From Bacteroidales bacterium (lineage in GTDB: Bacteria; Bacteroidota; Bacteroidia; Bacteroidales; ML635J-15): a stretch of DNA of 33,883 nucleotides. This document shows positions 23,305 through 33,218 of this stretch, piece by piece. Location of the stretch: NCBI GenBank assembly GCA_017645925.1, contig JAGCNN010000153.1:1-33883 (forward strand). The letters are read 5' to 3'. Position numbers and translations under genes: made by a program. The notes beneath the pieces are model-generated. The model was not told the origin of the DNA. It saw only the letters and a program-made list of their open reading frames with translations, and did no database searches. The first letter of the stretch is position 1, and every line of letters begins with the position of its first letter.

Positions 23305-24258
23305 TTAGTCCAATGTTTCCTCTATCTGGTAATCGTTCCTCATCGTTGAATTTCGCGAAATCATTTCTCCAACAAATCCAGCGAGAAACATCTGTGTACC
23401 CAGAATCATCATAACAAGGGAAAGATAGAAATACGCCGTATCGGTAACAAGCGGGGCTGGAACATGACGACAAAGAGCAGCAATCTTGATTCCTCCCACC
23501 ACGCATATCGCAATTAAGCCTATGATAAACATAACGCTGCCCCACAAGCCAAAGAAATGCATAGGGCGCTTGCCAAACCGTGAAAGGAAGTACAAAGAAA
23601 ACAGGTCCAAATATCCGTGCACAAACCTATCCAATCCGAACTTAGACACACCAAACTGTCTCTTACGATGTTCAACAACCTTCTCACCAATCTTAGAGAA
23701 GCCCGCATTCATAGCCAAATATGGTATATACCTGTGCATTTCGCCGTAAACCTCAATATTTTTCACGACTTTACTACGATATGCCTTCAAACCGCAGTTC
23801 ATATCGTGTAGCTTAAGTCCAGTTACACGGCGGGCAGTGGCATTATAAAGTTTCGATGGAATATTCTTTGTAAAGGTATTGTCGTAACGTTTTTTCTTCC
23901 ATCCCGAAACAAGGTCGAAGCCATCTTCCTTAATCATCCTGTACAATTCGGGAACCTCATCGGGGCTATCCTGCATGTCGGCATCCATTGTAATTACAAC
24001 ATCGCCCTTGCTAGCCTGAAAACCCACCTGCAACGCAGCCGACTTGCCATAATTCCTCCGAAACGAAATACCTCTTACCTGCTCATACTTTTTCTTCAAA
24101 TCGCAGACTACATTCCACGAATTATCAGTGCTACCATCATTTACAAACAGAATCTCAAAAGAAAACGAATTCTCGTTCATCACTCGCACTATCCATTCGC
24201 ACAAATCTGGCAAGGATTCATCCTCGTTATACAGCGGAACTATGACAGAAATATCCAT
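23305..24258 (-). CDS. Family 2 glycosyltransferase, polyprenyl-phosphate sugar transferase type
   Basis: 317 residues from ATG 24258 (MDISVIVPLYNEDESL). An in-frame start at 24291 would add an unlikely MIFVYFCKKIF extension. GT-A fold motifs: FVNDGSTDNSW, ALQVGFQASKGDVVITMDADMQDSPDE (with the DxD), HDMNCGLKAYR and KFGLDRFVHGY. Two C-terminal membrane helices (LWGSVMFIIGLIAICVVGG and FYLSLVMMILGTQMFLAGF) place it with the GtrB/ArnC/DPM1-like enzymes that load a sugar onto undecaprenyl phosphate at the inner membrane. It is convergent with the transglutaminase gene across 45 bp. A TATTTTTG element lies only about 14 bp upstream of the ATG. Confidence 0.92.
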   Translation of the reverse strand: MDISVIVPLYNEDESLPDLCEWIVRVMNENSFSFEILFVNDGSTDNSWNVVCDLKKKYEQVRGISFRRNYGKSAALQVGFQASKGDVVITMDADMQDSPDEVPELYRMIKEDGFDLVSGWKKKRYDNTFTKNIPSKLYNATARRVTGLKLHDMNCGLKAYRSKVVKNIEVYGEMHRYIPYLAMNAGFSKIGEKVVEHRKRQFGVSKFGLDRFVHGYLDLFSLYFLSRFGKRPMHFFGLWGSVMFIIGLIAICVVGGIKIAALCRHVPAPLVTDTAYFYLSLVMMILGTQMFLAGFVGEMISRNSTMRNDYQIEETLD

Positions 24259-24271
24259 AAATATTTTTTTG

Positions 24272-24279
24272 CAAAAATA
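24272..24279 (-). promoter_or_regulatory. -7-like element before the glycosyltransferase gene
   Basis: TATTTTTG followed by C on the minus strand. The resulting leader would be very short (roughly 5-10 nt). Confidence 0.35.
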
Positions 24280-24380
24280 AACAAAAATCAAGCAGATAGA
24301 AACTCAACAGCAAACTTTTTCATAAAACATCACGCAGTGCCCAGCCGCATGTCAGGCTGCCATGTATGGAAACAAAACTA

Positions 24381-27300
24381 TTACTTCTTGTCCTCGTAAT
24401 TTTCAATTATGCCCTGAATGGTTTTACGCAGGTTCTGTTGCAGCGATACTCTGCCTGCGCCAGCCTTGTTGAAAAGAGAAATAGACTGTACTATAGATTT
24501 TTCGTCCTTGTACAATGGCTTCACAAGACGGAACTGAAAATCATCAGTTTCCTCTACAAGCTCTCCTTCTTCGTTCTCTTCATCGGCTTTATCATTGTTT
24601 TTCTTGTTCTTCTTTGGTTCCTTCGTCTGTACATTAATACCTAAATTTGGTAAGGTTTTAGGTTCAAGCACCGAGATATGGAAGAAATACTTAAAGTCAA
24701 AGTCCATATTACCACTCACTGCTACCTTATACTTGTCCATCGACAATGTGAACGGATAAACATTCAAGGTATTGTTTTTAATAGTAAACTCTACCGACAT
24801 ATTGTCTATCACATTCTTGGTTTTCTTATTGAACATCAAATACTTGGCAACTGTCGTAAATGTTTCACCATCAAGAAGCACAAGATTTTTACCATTTATA
24901 TGACAAGCTGTCTGCAAGGTTGGCAATATGGGTTCCATTTCCTTGTCAAGTTCAGTAATAGCCGACAATTCGCAGTCAAGTTTACCCTCAAACGAACTAA
25001 GCATCGGCAGAATCGAATCAATCATCGGAACAGCCGTCAGAAGGTCTTCAACTGTAATATTTGTTCCTATCAGGTCTAAGCCAACCTTGGCGGTATCGGG
25101 ATTGTTACATGTGTATATAGCATTGAGTTTCAGGTCACCGACATTGCTTGTCGTTGCCATATCCTTGATTGACAATGTGCTGTTTTGTGTGGTAATATCT
25201 CCGTTAAGATTATTCATCTTCAGCCCTGCAAATTTTACGGTGTCCAATTTTAGATTTACCTTACAATTGAGGTTTGCAGGAACTTCTATCAGCGACATTG
25301 GCACAGTATCATATTCCGTCTCTGTAGTATCTTCAATTTCATTACCTTCATCTGTTATAAGTTCCTCGCTATGAGCCTTTTCTATCAAAGCCTTCATTCT
25401 TCCCATACGCTCGTTGTATATTTCGCCCAAATCCTTGCGAGAATATGCTTTCCTAATCGAATCCACATAATGTGCTCTTACAGAATCTGAGACATGCGTT
25501 GGCAATGTACGCGTACCGGCTCCTGCCCCACCTGTTGTACTTCGAGCCGCAAATTTGCCCTGAACAACACGCTTGGCTTCTTCATCCTTTATTCTGTTTT
25601 GTTCGCCAATGTATGATGCATAAAGTATCTCGTTTAAATCAAGATTGCGCGATGCTACACTAACATCGGCCGTAAGTGTCCGTCCGCGCAGGAATGCCCG
25701 ACGCATATTGTCAACCCGTCCGTTTACCTTCACCAGCGACTTGCCAACTCGCAACATAAAATTATTGAGATGCAAAGTGTCATCGGTAAAAGTTATGTCA
25801 AGCCTACGTGTACCTGTTTTCAGGTCGAAGTAAGGCGACATGTACCTAGCAGTTTTAGCATAAATTGACCCGTCGAAACAGAAGCGCCTTAGTGCGCTTT
25901 CGGCATCCTCAACACCCTTGCATAGGTTGATAAGCGAATCTACGTTGATAGACTTTCTTGTTGACTGGTCTATCTCAACACGCTCGCCGTTTACGCGCAT
26001 AAACCTACGTACCCTTGGACGTCCATTAAGCACAATCCTTGTCGAATCAAGAAATGCGCCTGCAGTAGGCTCATAGTAAACGATGGAGTCAAGTCCGAGC
26101 GAAGCCCTGAGCGCAGGAATGAGCGCATCGGTGGTGTCGGGACGGATTGCCAATGAAATACGGCCTTTTTTTCCCGAAACAAACATTGTGTCGGCTACTA
26201 TTGCCTGCATTCCGTTCAGACGACCAGAAACAATAAGATGCGGAACATCGTTTATCGGTTCTTCAACATTGGCATAAAGGTTCAGCTTTGACACTCTTGC
26301 TTCGATTGTACGCGGCGACATTACCCTGACGCTGTCAACAACTACACGCACACTGCTAAGCTGCATCCTGTCGGAACGCCGCGATTTCATTGAATTTATG
26401 CCCAAATCGGCGGTTGCATTCTGCCCGAATACGAAAAGTTTCTGCGAAGGAATCCTCAGCAATATCCTCTCGATGTTGATGTTGCCAAGCATATATATTT
26501 TAGGGAAGTTCATCTTCATCAGGTTATTGAGCGAAAAACGGGCTTCAATATCCGACGAAAGCTTACCATTGTAGGTTATATCATCTATTGGGAAAAGTTT
26601 TGAAATATAGTCGAGGTTGAGATTGCATTTCAGCTTTGCATTCACGTATGGATCGCCAAGAATATTGCTTGCCTTGCCATTCAAGTCAAAATATGTTTCG
26701 CCTACCGAAGCATCCAAACGCTTTACTTCTATGTACGACTCCGAAGCCTTCTCCGAATTGTACTTCAAGCCAGTTTCCATATTAAGCAATACTTCTGCAT
26801 TTTGCTCCAGCACAACAGCCCTTATATCGTTCAACACAATGTTGGCATCAATGTTTGGATATACATCGTCCTTGTAGGTTCCCTTGGCTGTACCGTTGAA
26901 ATTTACAGAACCGGAAATCTTGTATTTTTTCAAATCGGAAACGAGACTTTTTGGTATCATTTCCAGAACATTGTCGATGTGCGGAACATCAAGAGCGAGT
27001 ACTAGGTCGGTATTCCACGACGAGTCAACCATGTTTTGCGCCTTGCCCGATGCACCAAAATAGATGTCGGTGCTTGTTATGCTCAATGTATCAATGTCGT
27101 AGTCGCTGAAATCGGAATTTGAAACAGCCCTAAGTTCCACATTCAGTGGTATATCGCTGAATGTCATCAGCGAATCATTGTATTCAGAAAGCAACAGGTT
27201 CAGTTTCGTATCAAGGTTGTAGCTCGTGTCGGATATTATTGCATGAGCCGCAATACCAATTGTATCAAGGTTTACCCTTGTTCGTGATGTGCTGTCGCAG

Positions 27301-28085
27301 AATTCGGCAGAAATCAAACCGAATGCTGTGGAAAGCAAGTAGTCTCCATCGGACATATTTCCGTTCAGCGTTATCGTAGTCGGTTCGGCTTTTGCAAAAA
27401 TTTGAGAAGAACCGTCATCGTATTTTGCCTTCAGTCGCAATTCTGTGGCTATGTCAATTATTTTTGCGGTTATTTCTCCAGTCGCCTCTATATAAGTTGA
27501 ATCCAGTGCTGCCGACATTTGTAAAGCCTCATCGGTATAGGTCGCCTGCAAGTTTTCAATGAATAGGCGTTTTACGCGAATCTTGTAATCGAATGAAGAA
27601 GTATCCTCATCGGGAGTCGTATCGGTTTCGTAGATTTCCCAGTTTGCTTTGCCATCGGCATTTACATAACCACGGACTACAGGATATGAAAGATAGGCTT
27701 CGTTGACGATAATGCTGTCATTGTTAATGAATTCCATTACGTTAACAGAGAGCCTCAAGGTGTCAAATTTTACCAGAGTATCAGTCAAGTCGTCCCTTAT
27801 CGCTTTCGAGATTATCTCGCTATTGATAAGTTCTATCTCAACATTAGGCATATTTTTCCATACCTTCAGCTTTATTTTCTTGAAATCAACTTGCGCGTCA
27901 AGATAGTCGCTTGCTATTTCGTTCACTTTCCTGTTGCCCGCTTCCGAATTGATGTATGTTTCTATGATTAGCGGTGAAAATGCAACAAGAAGCACCAAAA
28001 TAGCGTCAAGGCTTCCCAATACTATAAGTATTCCGGCCAATGCCTTTCTACCTGTGCTTTTCTTTTTCTTGACCTGTTCTTCCAT
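24381..28085 (-). CDS. AsmA-like family protein
   Basis: 1234 residues. A basic, lysine-rich N-terminus (VKKKKSTGRKA) precedes one membrane helix at about 16-40 (GILIVLGSLDAILVLLVAFSPLII). Then comes a long periplasmic region of beta-strand repeats with the AsmA start NRKVNEIASDYLDAQVDFKKIKLKVWKNMPNVEIEL. The C-terminal part (LNLIGTNITVEDLLTAVPMID-like, SFEGKLDCELSAITEL, VEFTIKNNTLNVYPFTLSMDKYKVAVSGNMDF) is the AsmA C-terminal domain. Such proteins bridge the envelope and are thought to move lipids to the outer membrane. Lies between a C1 peptidase (with terminator) and a glycosyltransferase on the same strand. A near-match promoter element TATTCTTG is at 28099-28106. Confidence 0.9.
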   Translation of the reverse strand: MEEQVKKKKSTGRKALAGILIVLGSLDAILVLLVAFSPLIIETYINSEAGNRKVNEIASDYLDAQVDFKKIKLKVWKNMPNVEIELINSEIISKAIRDDLTDTLVKFDTLRLSVNVMEFINNDSIIVNEAYLSYPVVRGYVNADGKANWEIYETDTTPDEDTSSFDYKIRVKRLFIENLQATYTDEALQMSAALDSTYIEATGEITAKIIDIATELRLKAKYDDGSSQIFAKAEPTTITLNGNMSDGDYLLSTAFGLISAEFCDSTSRTRVNLDTIGIAAHAIISDTSYNLDTKLNLLLSEYNDSLMTFSDIPLNVELRAVSNSDFSDYDIDTLSITSTDIYFGASGKAQNMVDSSWNTDLVLALDVPHIDNVLEMIPKSLVSDLKKYKISGSVNFNGTAKGTYKDDVYPNIDANIVLNDIRAVVLEQNAEVLLNMETGLKYNSEKASESYIEVKRLDASVGETYFDLNGKASNILGDPYVNAKLKCNLNLDYISKLFPIDDITYNGKLSSDIEARFSLNNLMKMNFPKIYMLGNINIERILLRIPSQKLFVFGQNATADLGINSMKSRRSDRMQLSSVRVVVDSVRVMSPRTIEARVSKLNLYANVEEPINDVPHLIVSGRLNGMQAIVADTMFVSGKKGRISLAIRPDTTDALIPALRASLGLDSIVYYEPTAGAFLDSTRIVLNGRPRVRRFMRVNGERVEIDQSTRKSINVDSLINLCKGVEDAESALRRFCFDGSIYAKTARYMSPYFDLKTGTRRLDITFTDDTLHLNNFMLRVGKSLVKVNGRVDNMRRAFLRGRTLTADVSVASRNLDLNEILYASYIGEQNRIKDEEAKRVVQGKFAARSTTGGAGAGTRTLPTHVSDSVRAHYVDSIRKAYSRKDLGEIYNERMGRMKALIEKAHSEELITDEGNEIEDTTETEYDTVPMSLIEVPANLNCKVNLKLDTVKFAGLKMNNLNGDITTQNSTLSIKDMATTSNVGDLKLNAIYTCNNPDTAKVGLDLIGTNITVEDLLTAVPMIDSILPMLSSFEGKLDCELSAITELDKEMEPILPTLQTACHINGKNLVLLDGETFTTVAKYLMFNKKTKNVIDNMSVEFTIKNNTLNVYPFTLSMDKYKVAVSGNMDFDFKYFFHISVLEPKTLPNLGINVQTKEPKKNKKNNDKADEENEEGELVEETDDFQFRLVKPLYKDEKSIVQSISLFNKAGAGRVSLQQNLRKTIQGIIENYEDKK

Positions 28086-28124
28086 AAGTGTCGGATTTCA
28101 AGAATATGCCGTCCTTCGTTTTCT

Positions 28125-28163
28125 AAAAAAAACGGAAAAGCGAAACGCATGGCTCCGCTTTCC
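28125..28163 (-). terminator. Intrinsic terminator after the C1 peptidase gene
   Basis: On the minus strand GGAAAGCG (28156-28163) pairs with CGCTTTTCC (28134-28142) with one bulge, followed by G and T8 (28125-28132). It separates the adhesin-peptidase transcript from the AsmA-like gene. Confidence 0.75.
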
Positions 28164-28184
28164 AATCACAAAACGATATTTTAA

Positions 28185-29408
28185 CTATTTAATTCCAAGA
28201 TTTTTCTTTATGTCCTTTGGCAAAGCGTCCTTGTGAACAACAATGTTCATAGTTTTGTATCTTACGTATGCCTTGCTTGCGTAGAACATTCCTTTATATT
28301 CACCGTACTCGCCCCAGCTGTTCTTTACCATGTAGTATTCGTTTCCCATCTGGTCCTTTGCTGTTCCGTAGATAAGCATACCATGGTCGTCGGTCGTTTC
28401 CCAGTTGTCGAAAGCAATCTGGCGTTCTTCCTGAGTTACCCAGCGCTGTGGAGTCGGGTGCTTAGCTGCTTCGTCAGCAATCTGCTTTGCGGTCATGCCA
28501 GTCCAGTGTGCCATATCGCTGCCTTTCATGCTTGCTGCTTCGGCGTTGGTTTCGGGCAATACGCAGAATCCCTTGCGAGTACCAATCTTGAATCCCTGTT
28601 CGCTGACATCAGCACCCCAAGCTACGGTGTAGCCGTTTTCGATAGCGTTGTCAAAAATCCTCATCATTTCATCAATAGTAACATTGTAGCACTGCGACCA
28701 TCTCCAGTTGTCCTGAATTTCAAGAACGAATTTCTCGTTGAATGGATGATGAGTGTAAGATGTTATTGATACATAGTCGTCTGGGTTAAGACCAAGTGAC
28801 TGATAGAATGACATTGGAGTATATTCGCGACCCTTGTAGTTGAACTTTTCGGGGCATTTGCCTAGATATACTTCGTGGATAGCTTTGATTGCCTGGAGCC
28901 AAAGTGCCTGACCTTCGCTGTTCTTCTGCAAGCTCTTGTGCTCGCCCTTTGCGATTGCCTTTACAACTGCATCAGATACAGCCGAAAGTTCGGTGTGGTC
29001 CGACAAGGTGTCGCCGTACATTACACCGGGACGCATTTCCTCTTCGGGAACAAGTCCGAAATGTGACATACCATATATTACATCGTAGAACGAACCGCCC
29101 TGCGAGAATGAAACATCACCGTGAGTGCGGACTGCAGCCTGTGCGCGGTCAATGTATGTGTTTGAAACTATGAACATTTCCGAGAAGTCGTATTCACCCT
29201 TTCCCATACGGAGCAATTCGGCCTCGATGAAACCAAGTCCTGAATAGCACCAGCAGGTACCTGCGCGGTTCTGGTCCTTTACCGATGTAATAGGGAGTTC
29301 CTTCACATTTGTGAATACATAACCTTCGTCATCTTTCTCTTCCTGTGCCCAGACAACTGTAGTTGCAAGCAAGAAGCTGAGCATTGCAATAATAACTTTC
29401 CTATTCAT
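28185..29408 (-). CDS. Secreted C1-family cysteine peptidase (bleomycin hydrolase/aminopeptidase C type)
   Basis: 407 residues. Residues 1-21 (MNRKVIIAMLSFLLATTVVWA) are a signal peptide, unlike the cytosolic bleomycin hydrolases. The papain-fold triad is visible: Cys52 in QNRAGTCWCYSG, His342 in TTDDHGMLIYG and Asn363 in MVKNSWG. The C-terminal extension after the papain core ends KKNLGIK. C1B enzymes are aminopeptidases. In Bacteroidota exported versions probably degrade peptides in the periplasm or outside. The start lies 27 bp after the stop of the T9SS adhesin gene, and a terminator follows, so the two appear co-transcribed. Confidence 0.92.
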   Translation of the reverse strand: MNRKVIIAMLSFLLATTVVWAQEEKDDEGYVFTNVKELPITSVKDQNRAGTCWCYSGLGFIEAELLRMGKGEYDFSEMFIVSNTYIDRAQAAVRTHGDVSFSQGGSFYDVIYGMSHFGLVPEEEMRPGVMYGDTLSDHTELSAVSDAVVKAIAKGEHKSLQKNSEGQALWLQAIKAIHEVYLGKCPEKFNYKGREYTPMSFYQSLGLNPDDYVSITSYTHHPFNEKFVLEIQDNWRWSQCYNVTIDEMMRIFDNAIENGYTVAWGADVSEQGFKIGTRKGFCVLPETNAEAASMKGSDMAHWTGMTAKQIADEAAKHPTPQRWVTQEERQIAFDNWETTDDHGMLIYGTAKDQMGNEYYMVKNSWGEYGEYKGMFYASKAYVRYKTMNIVVHKDALPKDIKKNLGIK

Positions 29409-29435
29409 TTTTATTTAATTTTAATTTGTTATCGT

Positions 29436-32400
29436 TTAATACAATATTGATAATGGTCCCGAATATGTGTTGTATCCTTCGCCAATGTTAACTACAAAGA
29501 AATATGTTCCAGCAGGCACCATTTTGCCCCTGTATTCTCCATTCCAGTATTCCGAAGTTCCATCACCTTCATACAATTTTTGTCCCCATCGGTTGAAAAC
29601 AAAAATCTTGGCATCGGGATACATCCATATATTTGAAATTTCCCAAGTATCGTTTATACCGTCTCCATTAGGAGTAAATACGTTTGGCACATGGATACAC
29701 TCTTGTGAATTGTCGGGAATCCTGATGTTCTTCAGCGAATACGAACATCCAGTCTCGTCGGATACCACCAAATGGTAGATGCCAGAAGCCAAACCTGTAA
29801 TTGCTTCATTTTCGGATAGCGGCTGGCCTGTTATCTTGTCCGATGTTACATAATATGGCGGATGCCCGCCCTGTGCTGTCAAATGGATTTCACCGTCAGA
29901 AGCCTCCTTACAGCTAACATCTACTATTTCATATTCAGCCACTATTCTTTCGGGACTTCCGATAACAGCACTTACTCGCGCCATACAATTCTTAGCATCA
30001 ATTATATATACCATGTGTTCGCCTGCCGAAAGGCTTGTTAGTATATTGCTAGTTGTACTTTCATACATAAATTCGTTCAATGCAAAATGGTATGGCTGCG
30101 AACCGCCCAAAACGGTTACCGTTATCTCTCCGTCGCTGTTGCCATAGCATGATACATCCTTTGTAACCGAACTTGCCGAAAGGGCTTCGGGCTGTATTAC
30201 CGAGAACGACTTACTTATAGTGCAAGCATTCTCATCAGTAACAGTAAGGGTATATGTTCCGGCACACAATTCTGTTATTTCTGTCATATCGTAACCATTG
30301 CTCCATCGGCATGAATAACCAGGAGTTCCACCTGCTATTTCAACAGCAATTCTTCCATCGCACATTCCAAGACAGCTTGCATTCTTTACACTGCTTTCAA
30401 TCCTCAAGGCTTCGGGCTGCGATACATAAACCGAGGCCGTAGCCGTACATTCGTGGTCGTCGGTAACAGTAACCATATAATTGCCAGCCACAAGGCTATG
30501 TGCAGTTTCGGTTAGCTGCCCGTCGTTCCAGTTGTACCTATAAGGTTCGTGTCCGTTGTTTACATTGGTAACAGAAATTGACCCAGTGCGACCATTGTTA
30601 CACAAAACGTCTTCGTGCTCAATTGTTATTGTGATAGGTGGTTCCTTTGAAATTTTTGCCGAATCAACATAGTTACAACCATTGCTGTCGGTGATAGTAT
30701 AAGAATGGAATACTCCGGGGGTTATATTATTGTTTTGGAAATTTGTTGAGCCATCGTCCCACAATATCGAGTAAGGAGACACGCCTCCATTCGCTGTTAC
30801 CGAAATTGTTCCATAGTCTTGGCTGCAATATGCATCAAATTTAGTTACATCACTTGTAATTACTTCTGGCTCTTCAAACTCAATCGATACTTGCGCGGTA
30901 CAACCTTCCGAATCGGTTACCCTGTATGTTCTTGATCCAGCTTGAACAAATTCAGTACGTTCTCCAGTATAAGGAGCTATACCGTATTGAGCCGAAACTA
31001 TCACTTGTGTCGAATTTCCGTGGCAAAGTATTGGGTCGTATTCAACGTTTATCTCTATTTCCCTAGCAATCCGCCTTTGCGCTGTAGCGGTGCATCCGTA
31101 TTCATTGGTAACTGTTACCGAATATGTTCCTGGTTCTGTAATTTCAATATCTGACGTTTCTATTCCAGTTGACCACCGATATTCAGTTCCGCCGCCAGCC
31201 ATAAGAGATACAGAGCCGTTGCACAATGCATTGTTGCCAATGATGTTGGCATTTGGCAGTTCGCGCACGGTAAGGTAAAGGTTTGTGATGCTATCCATTC
31301 CGTTAGGCAAAGTGACTGTTGTAGAGTAATGTCCAGTTTGCGACTCATTGAATCCGTTTTCGTCATAGGTTTCGCCTTCGCATATTTCAGCACGAATGTC
31401 GTGAACTATCGTTCTGATTATTAAATTGTGTATTACGGTACTGTCGCAGCCGGCTGTGCTTTGGTAAAGCCGAGTTATAGTCGTGTCCTGTCGTGCGACA
31501 AAGGTAGCACCCTCGATAGTTACGGTTTCACCATAGTTGGCTTCTGAGGAAACCTCAGTTTCCCAAACGTGACCGATTGACACGTTAAAGTTTATAGCCG
31601 TGGAATAACTCGAACAACCGTTTCCGTTTGATGTTACCTGCATATTCACTGTATAGTTGCCTTGCTGTGTGAACGTATGTTCTGTAGAATTGCCCGTGAA
31701 GGTTGTTCCGTCACCAAAATTCCAGTTGATGTTGTCGTAATCGTAATCCACTTCAGAAGAGAATGAAATTTCCTGACCTTCGCAGAAGCTTCCATCTACG
31801 TTGGCATCGGTGCTTCCGATACCATTGATGTACATTCTTTCTGCAAGGTTTGTCGCCATTGAGCCAACCGAATAAGCATACGAAACTGCATTTCCAATGC
31901 CATAAACATGTGCGATGAATCCGTTTCCACCTGTGCTGGTTAGGGAATGAGCATTATGGCTTATGACTTTTCTGGCATAAGAATAGTTTGTATTTCCCGA
32001 TACTGTTGACCATCCAGAAATCGCACTTCCGTCAAGTCTTATTTGTCCCGTATTGGAAGTTTCGGCAACAATATTTACGATATGCGTAGAAGGTCTGTTT
32101 GGACCTGTATAACTCGAAGCAGGCTCAAATGTGTTGAAAACTATTTCTTTTATCCGCTGTTCCAAAGGTGCTATCCACACCATCGACGGGTCGCCATAAG
32201 AGGAACCTCCATACGATTTGCTTACAAGGTACATGTAAACGGCACAAGGATATGTCGTTTCGAGATATGCGGCGCCTTCCGATGCCGTTATTTGCAATTC
32301 GTATGTATCACCTGCATTTATTGTGGCGATTTGAGTATTGTTTTTCCTTATGACAGTATTATCTGCCGAAGCAGTTATCCTTACGCGGTCATAGCTTCTG

Positions 32401-33218
32401 CCAGAAGATGAATTTTGCAGGGTATTTGTTACCACAAATTTCTTACCCCACGAAGTTACTGGAAATGCTTGTTCGTTGATATGGTCGGCAAATTCAGATG
32501 CACTTGCAGGAACTCTGGTTGAGTAGTCGCCATTAAAAACTGCTATTTTTTTACAGTTGCGAGCAACAATCCTCGTTCCAGAAAGGTCTCCGGCTGCACC
32601 CTGAGTTATCGATTTCATAAAGACAGTCTGTCCTCTATTCAGAGAAACGCTGAAAGTTGTATTTGGATTCTGATTGTCTCCTGCATTGACAATAACAGAC
32701 GGAGTAACATCAACAACCGTATTGTCTTCAACAGCTGTTATTGTAAATTCGCTTTCGTTTAGTACCGGCGGATAGCATTGAATGATGTATTCATTGCCGA
32801 GTGCGCTCGTTGGAAGTACTATTGAACCGTCGAAAGTTGCAGGTGCGAAATTTGAAGAATATAGCGATATTGTGTCGGTAGAAGTAATTAATAAACCTTT
32901 GTTTTGTGCAGTGGATGTAGGTGATGTTATGTAGCATTGCGAATGTTGATTGCTAGGTATTACATACTTGGTTGTTGAATTTGCTGCTACGTTGAATGTA
33001 GTTGTCCATGTTGAATTTGGATTCCTTACAGTTACACTGCATGCACGTTTCGATGATACCATAAGGCTTAGCTCCAATTCGGAATCACCTGCTGTATGGC
33101 CACCGTTTTGCATGAATACAGCAAAGAACTCAGTTCCCTGAGTTGTAACAGACTGGTGCTGCGAGTAGGCAAGGCTTGTCGCTAGCAATATGAGAATTGT
33201 TATTATGTATTTTTTCAT
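29436..33218 (-). CDS. Giant T9SS-exported adhesin-like protein (IgGFc-like N-domain, PKD, SprB-type repeats, gliding-motility C-terminal domain)
   Basis: 1260 residues from ATG 33218 (MKKYIITILILLATSLAYSQ, signal peptide); a start at 33233 would add five residues. The N-terminal ~450 residues (GTEFFAVFMQNGG, VVDVTPSVIVNAG, FPVTSWGKKFVVTNT, CAVYMYLVSKSYG) resemble the IgGFc-binding N-terminal domain. A PKD domain (NWNFGDGTTFTGNSTEHTF) lies near 505. About five SprB-like repeats (V-S-C-Y-G-N-S-D-G-E-I-x-V-x-V-x-G-G type) cover about 700-1150. The last ~87 residues (HVPNVFTPNGDGINDTWEI, IFVFNRWGQKLYEG, MVPAGTYFFVV) are the type B T9SS sorting domain. So it is exported across both membranes and attached to or released from the surface. 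Likely binding or adhesion; ligand unknown. Confidence 0.93.
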   Translation of the reverse strand: MKKYIITILILLATSLAYSQHQSVTTQGTEFFAVFMQNGGHTAGDSELELSLMVSSKRACSVTVRNPNSTWTTTFNVAANSTTKYVIPSNQHSQCYITSPTSTAQNKGLLITSTDTISLYSSNFAPATFDGSIVLPTSALGNEYIIQCYPPVLNESEFTITAVEDNTVVDVTPSVIVNAGDNQNPNTTFSVSLNRGQTVFMKSITQGAAGDLSGTRIVARNCKKIAVFNGDYSTRVPASASEFADHINEQAFPVTSWGKKFVVTNTLQNSSSGRSYDRVRITASADNTVIRKNNTQIATINAGDTYELQITASEGAAYLETTYPCAVYMYLVSKSYGGSSYGDPSMVWIAPLEQRIKEIVFNTFEPASSYTGPNRPSTHIVNIVAETSNTGQIRLDGSAISGWSTVSGNTNYSYARKVISHNAHSLTSTGGNGFIAHVYGIGNAVSYAYSVGSMATNLAERMYINGIGSTDANVDGSFCEGQEISFSSEVDYDYDNINWNFGDGTTFTGNSTEHTFTQQGNYTVNMQVTSNGNGCSSYSTAINFNVSIGHVWETEVSSEANYGETVTIEGATFVARQDTTITRLYQSTAGCDSTVIHNLIIRTIVHDIRAEICEGETYDENGFNESQTGHYSTTVTLPNGMDSITNLYLTVRELPNANIIGNNALCNGSVSLMAGGGTEYRWSTGIETSDIEITEPGTYSVTVTNEYGCTATAQRRIAREIEINVEYDPILCHGNSTQVIVSAQYGIAPYTGERTEFVQAGSRTYRVTDSEGCTAQVSIEFEEPEVITSDVTKFDAYCSQDYGTISVTANGGVSPYSILWDDGSTNFQNNNITPGVFHSYTITDSNGCNYVDSAKISKEPPITITIEHEDVLCNNGRTGSISVTNVNNGHEPYRYNWNDGQLTETAHSLVAGNYMVTVTDDHECTATASVYVSQPEALRIESSVKNASCLGMCDGRIAVEIAGGTPGYSCRWSNGYDMTEITELCAGTYTLTVTDENACTISKSFSVIQPEALSASSVTKDVSCYGNSDGEITVTVLGGSQPYHFALNEFMYESTTSNILTSLSAGEHMVYIIDAKNCMARVSAVIGSPERIVAEYEIVDVSCKEASDGEIHLTAQGGHPPYYVTSDKITGQPLSENEAITGLASGIYHLVVSDETGCSYSLKNIRIPDNSQECIHVPNVFTPNGDGINDTWEISNIWMYPDAKIFVFNRWGQKLYEGDGTSEYWNGEYRGKMVPAGTYFFVVNIGEGYNTYSGPLSILY

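Noticed and set aside
24336..24362. Hairpin CAGCC...GGCTG between the AsmA-like and glycosyltransferase genes as a terminator
   Set aside because: Only 5 bp of clean stem and no proper T-run on the minus strand.
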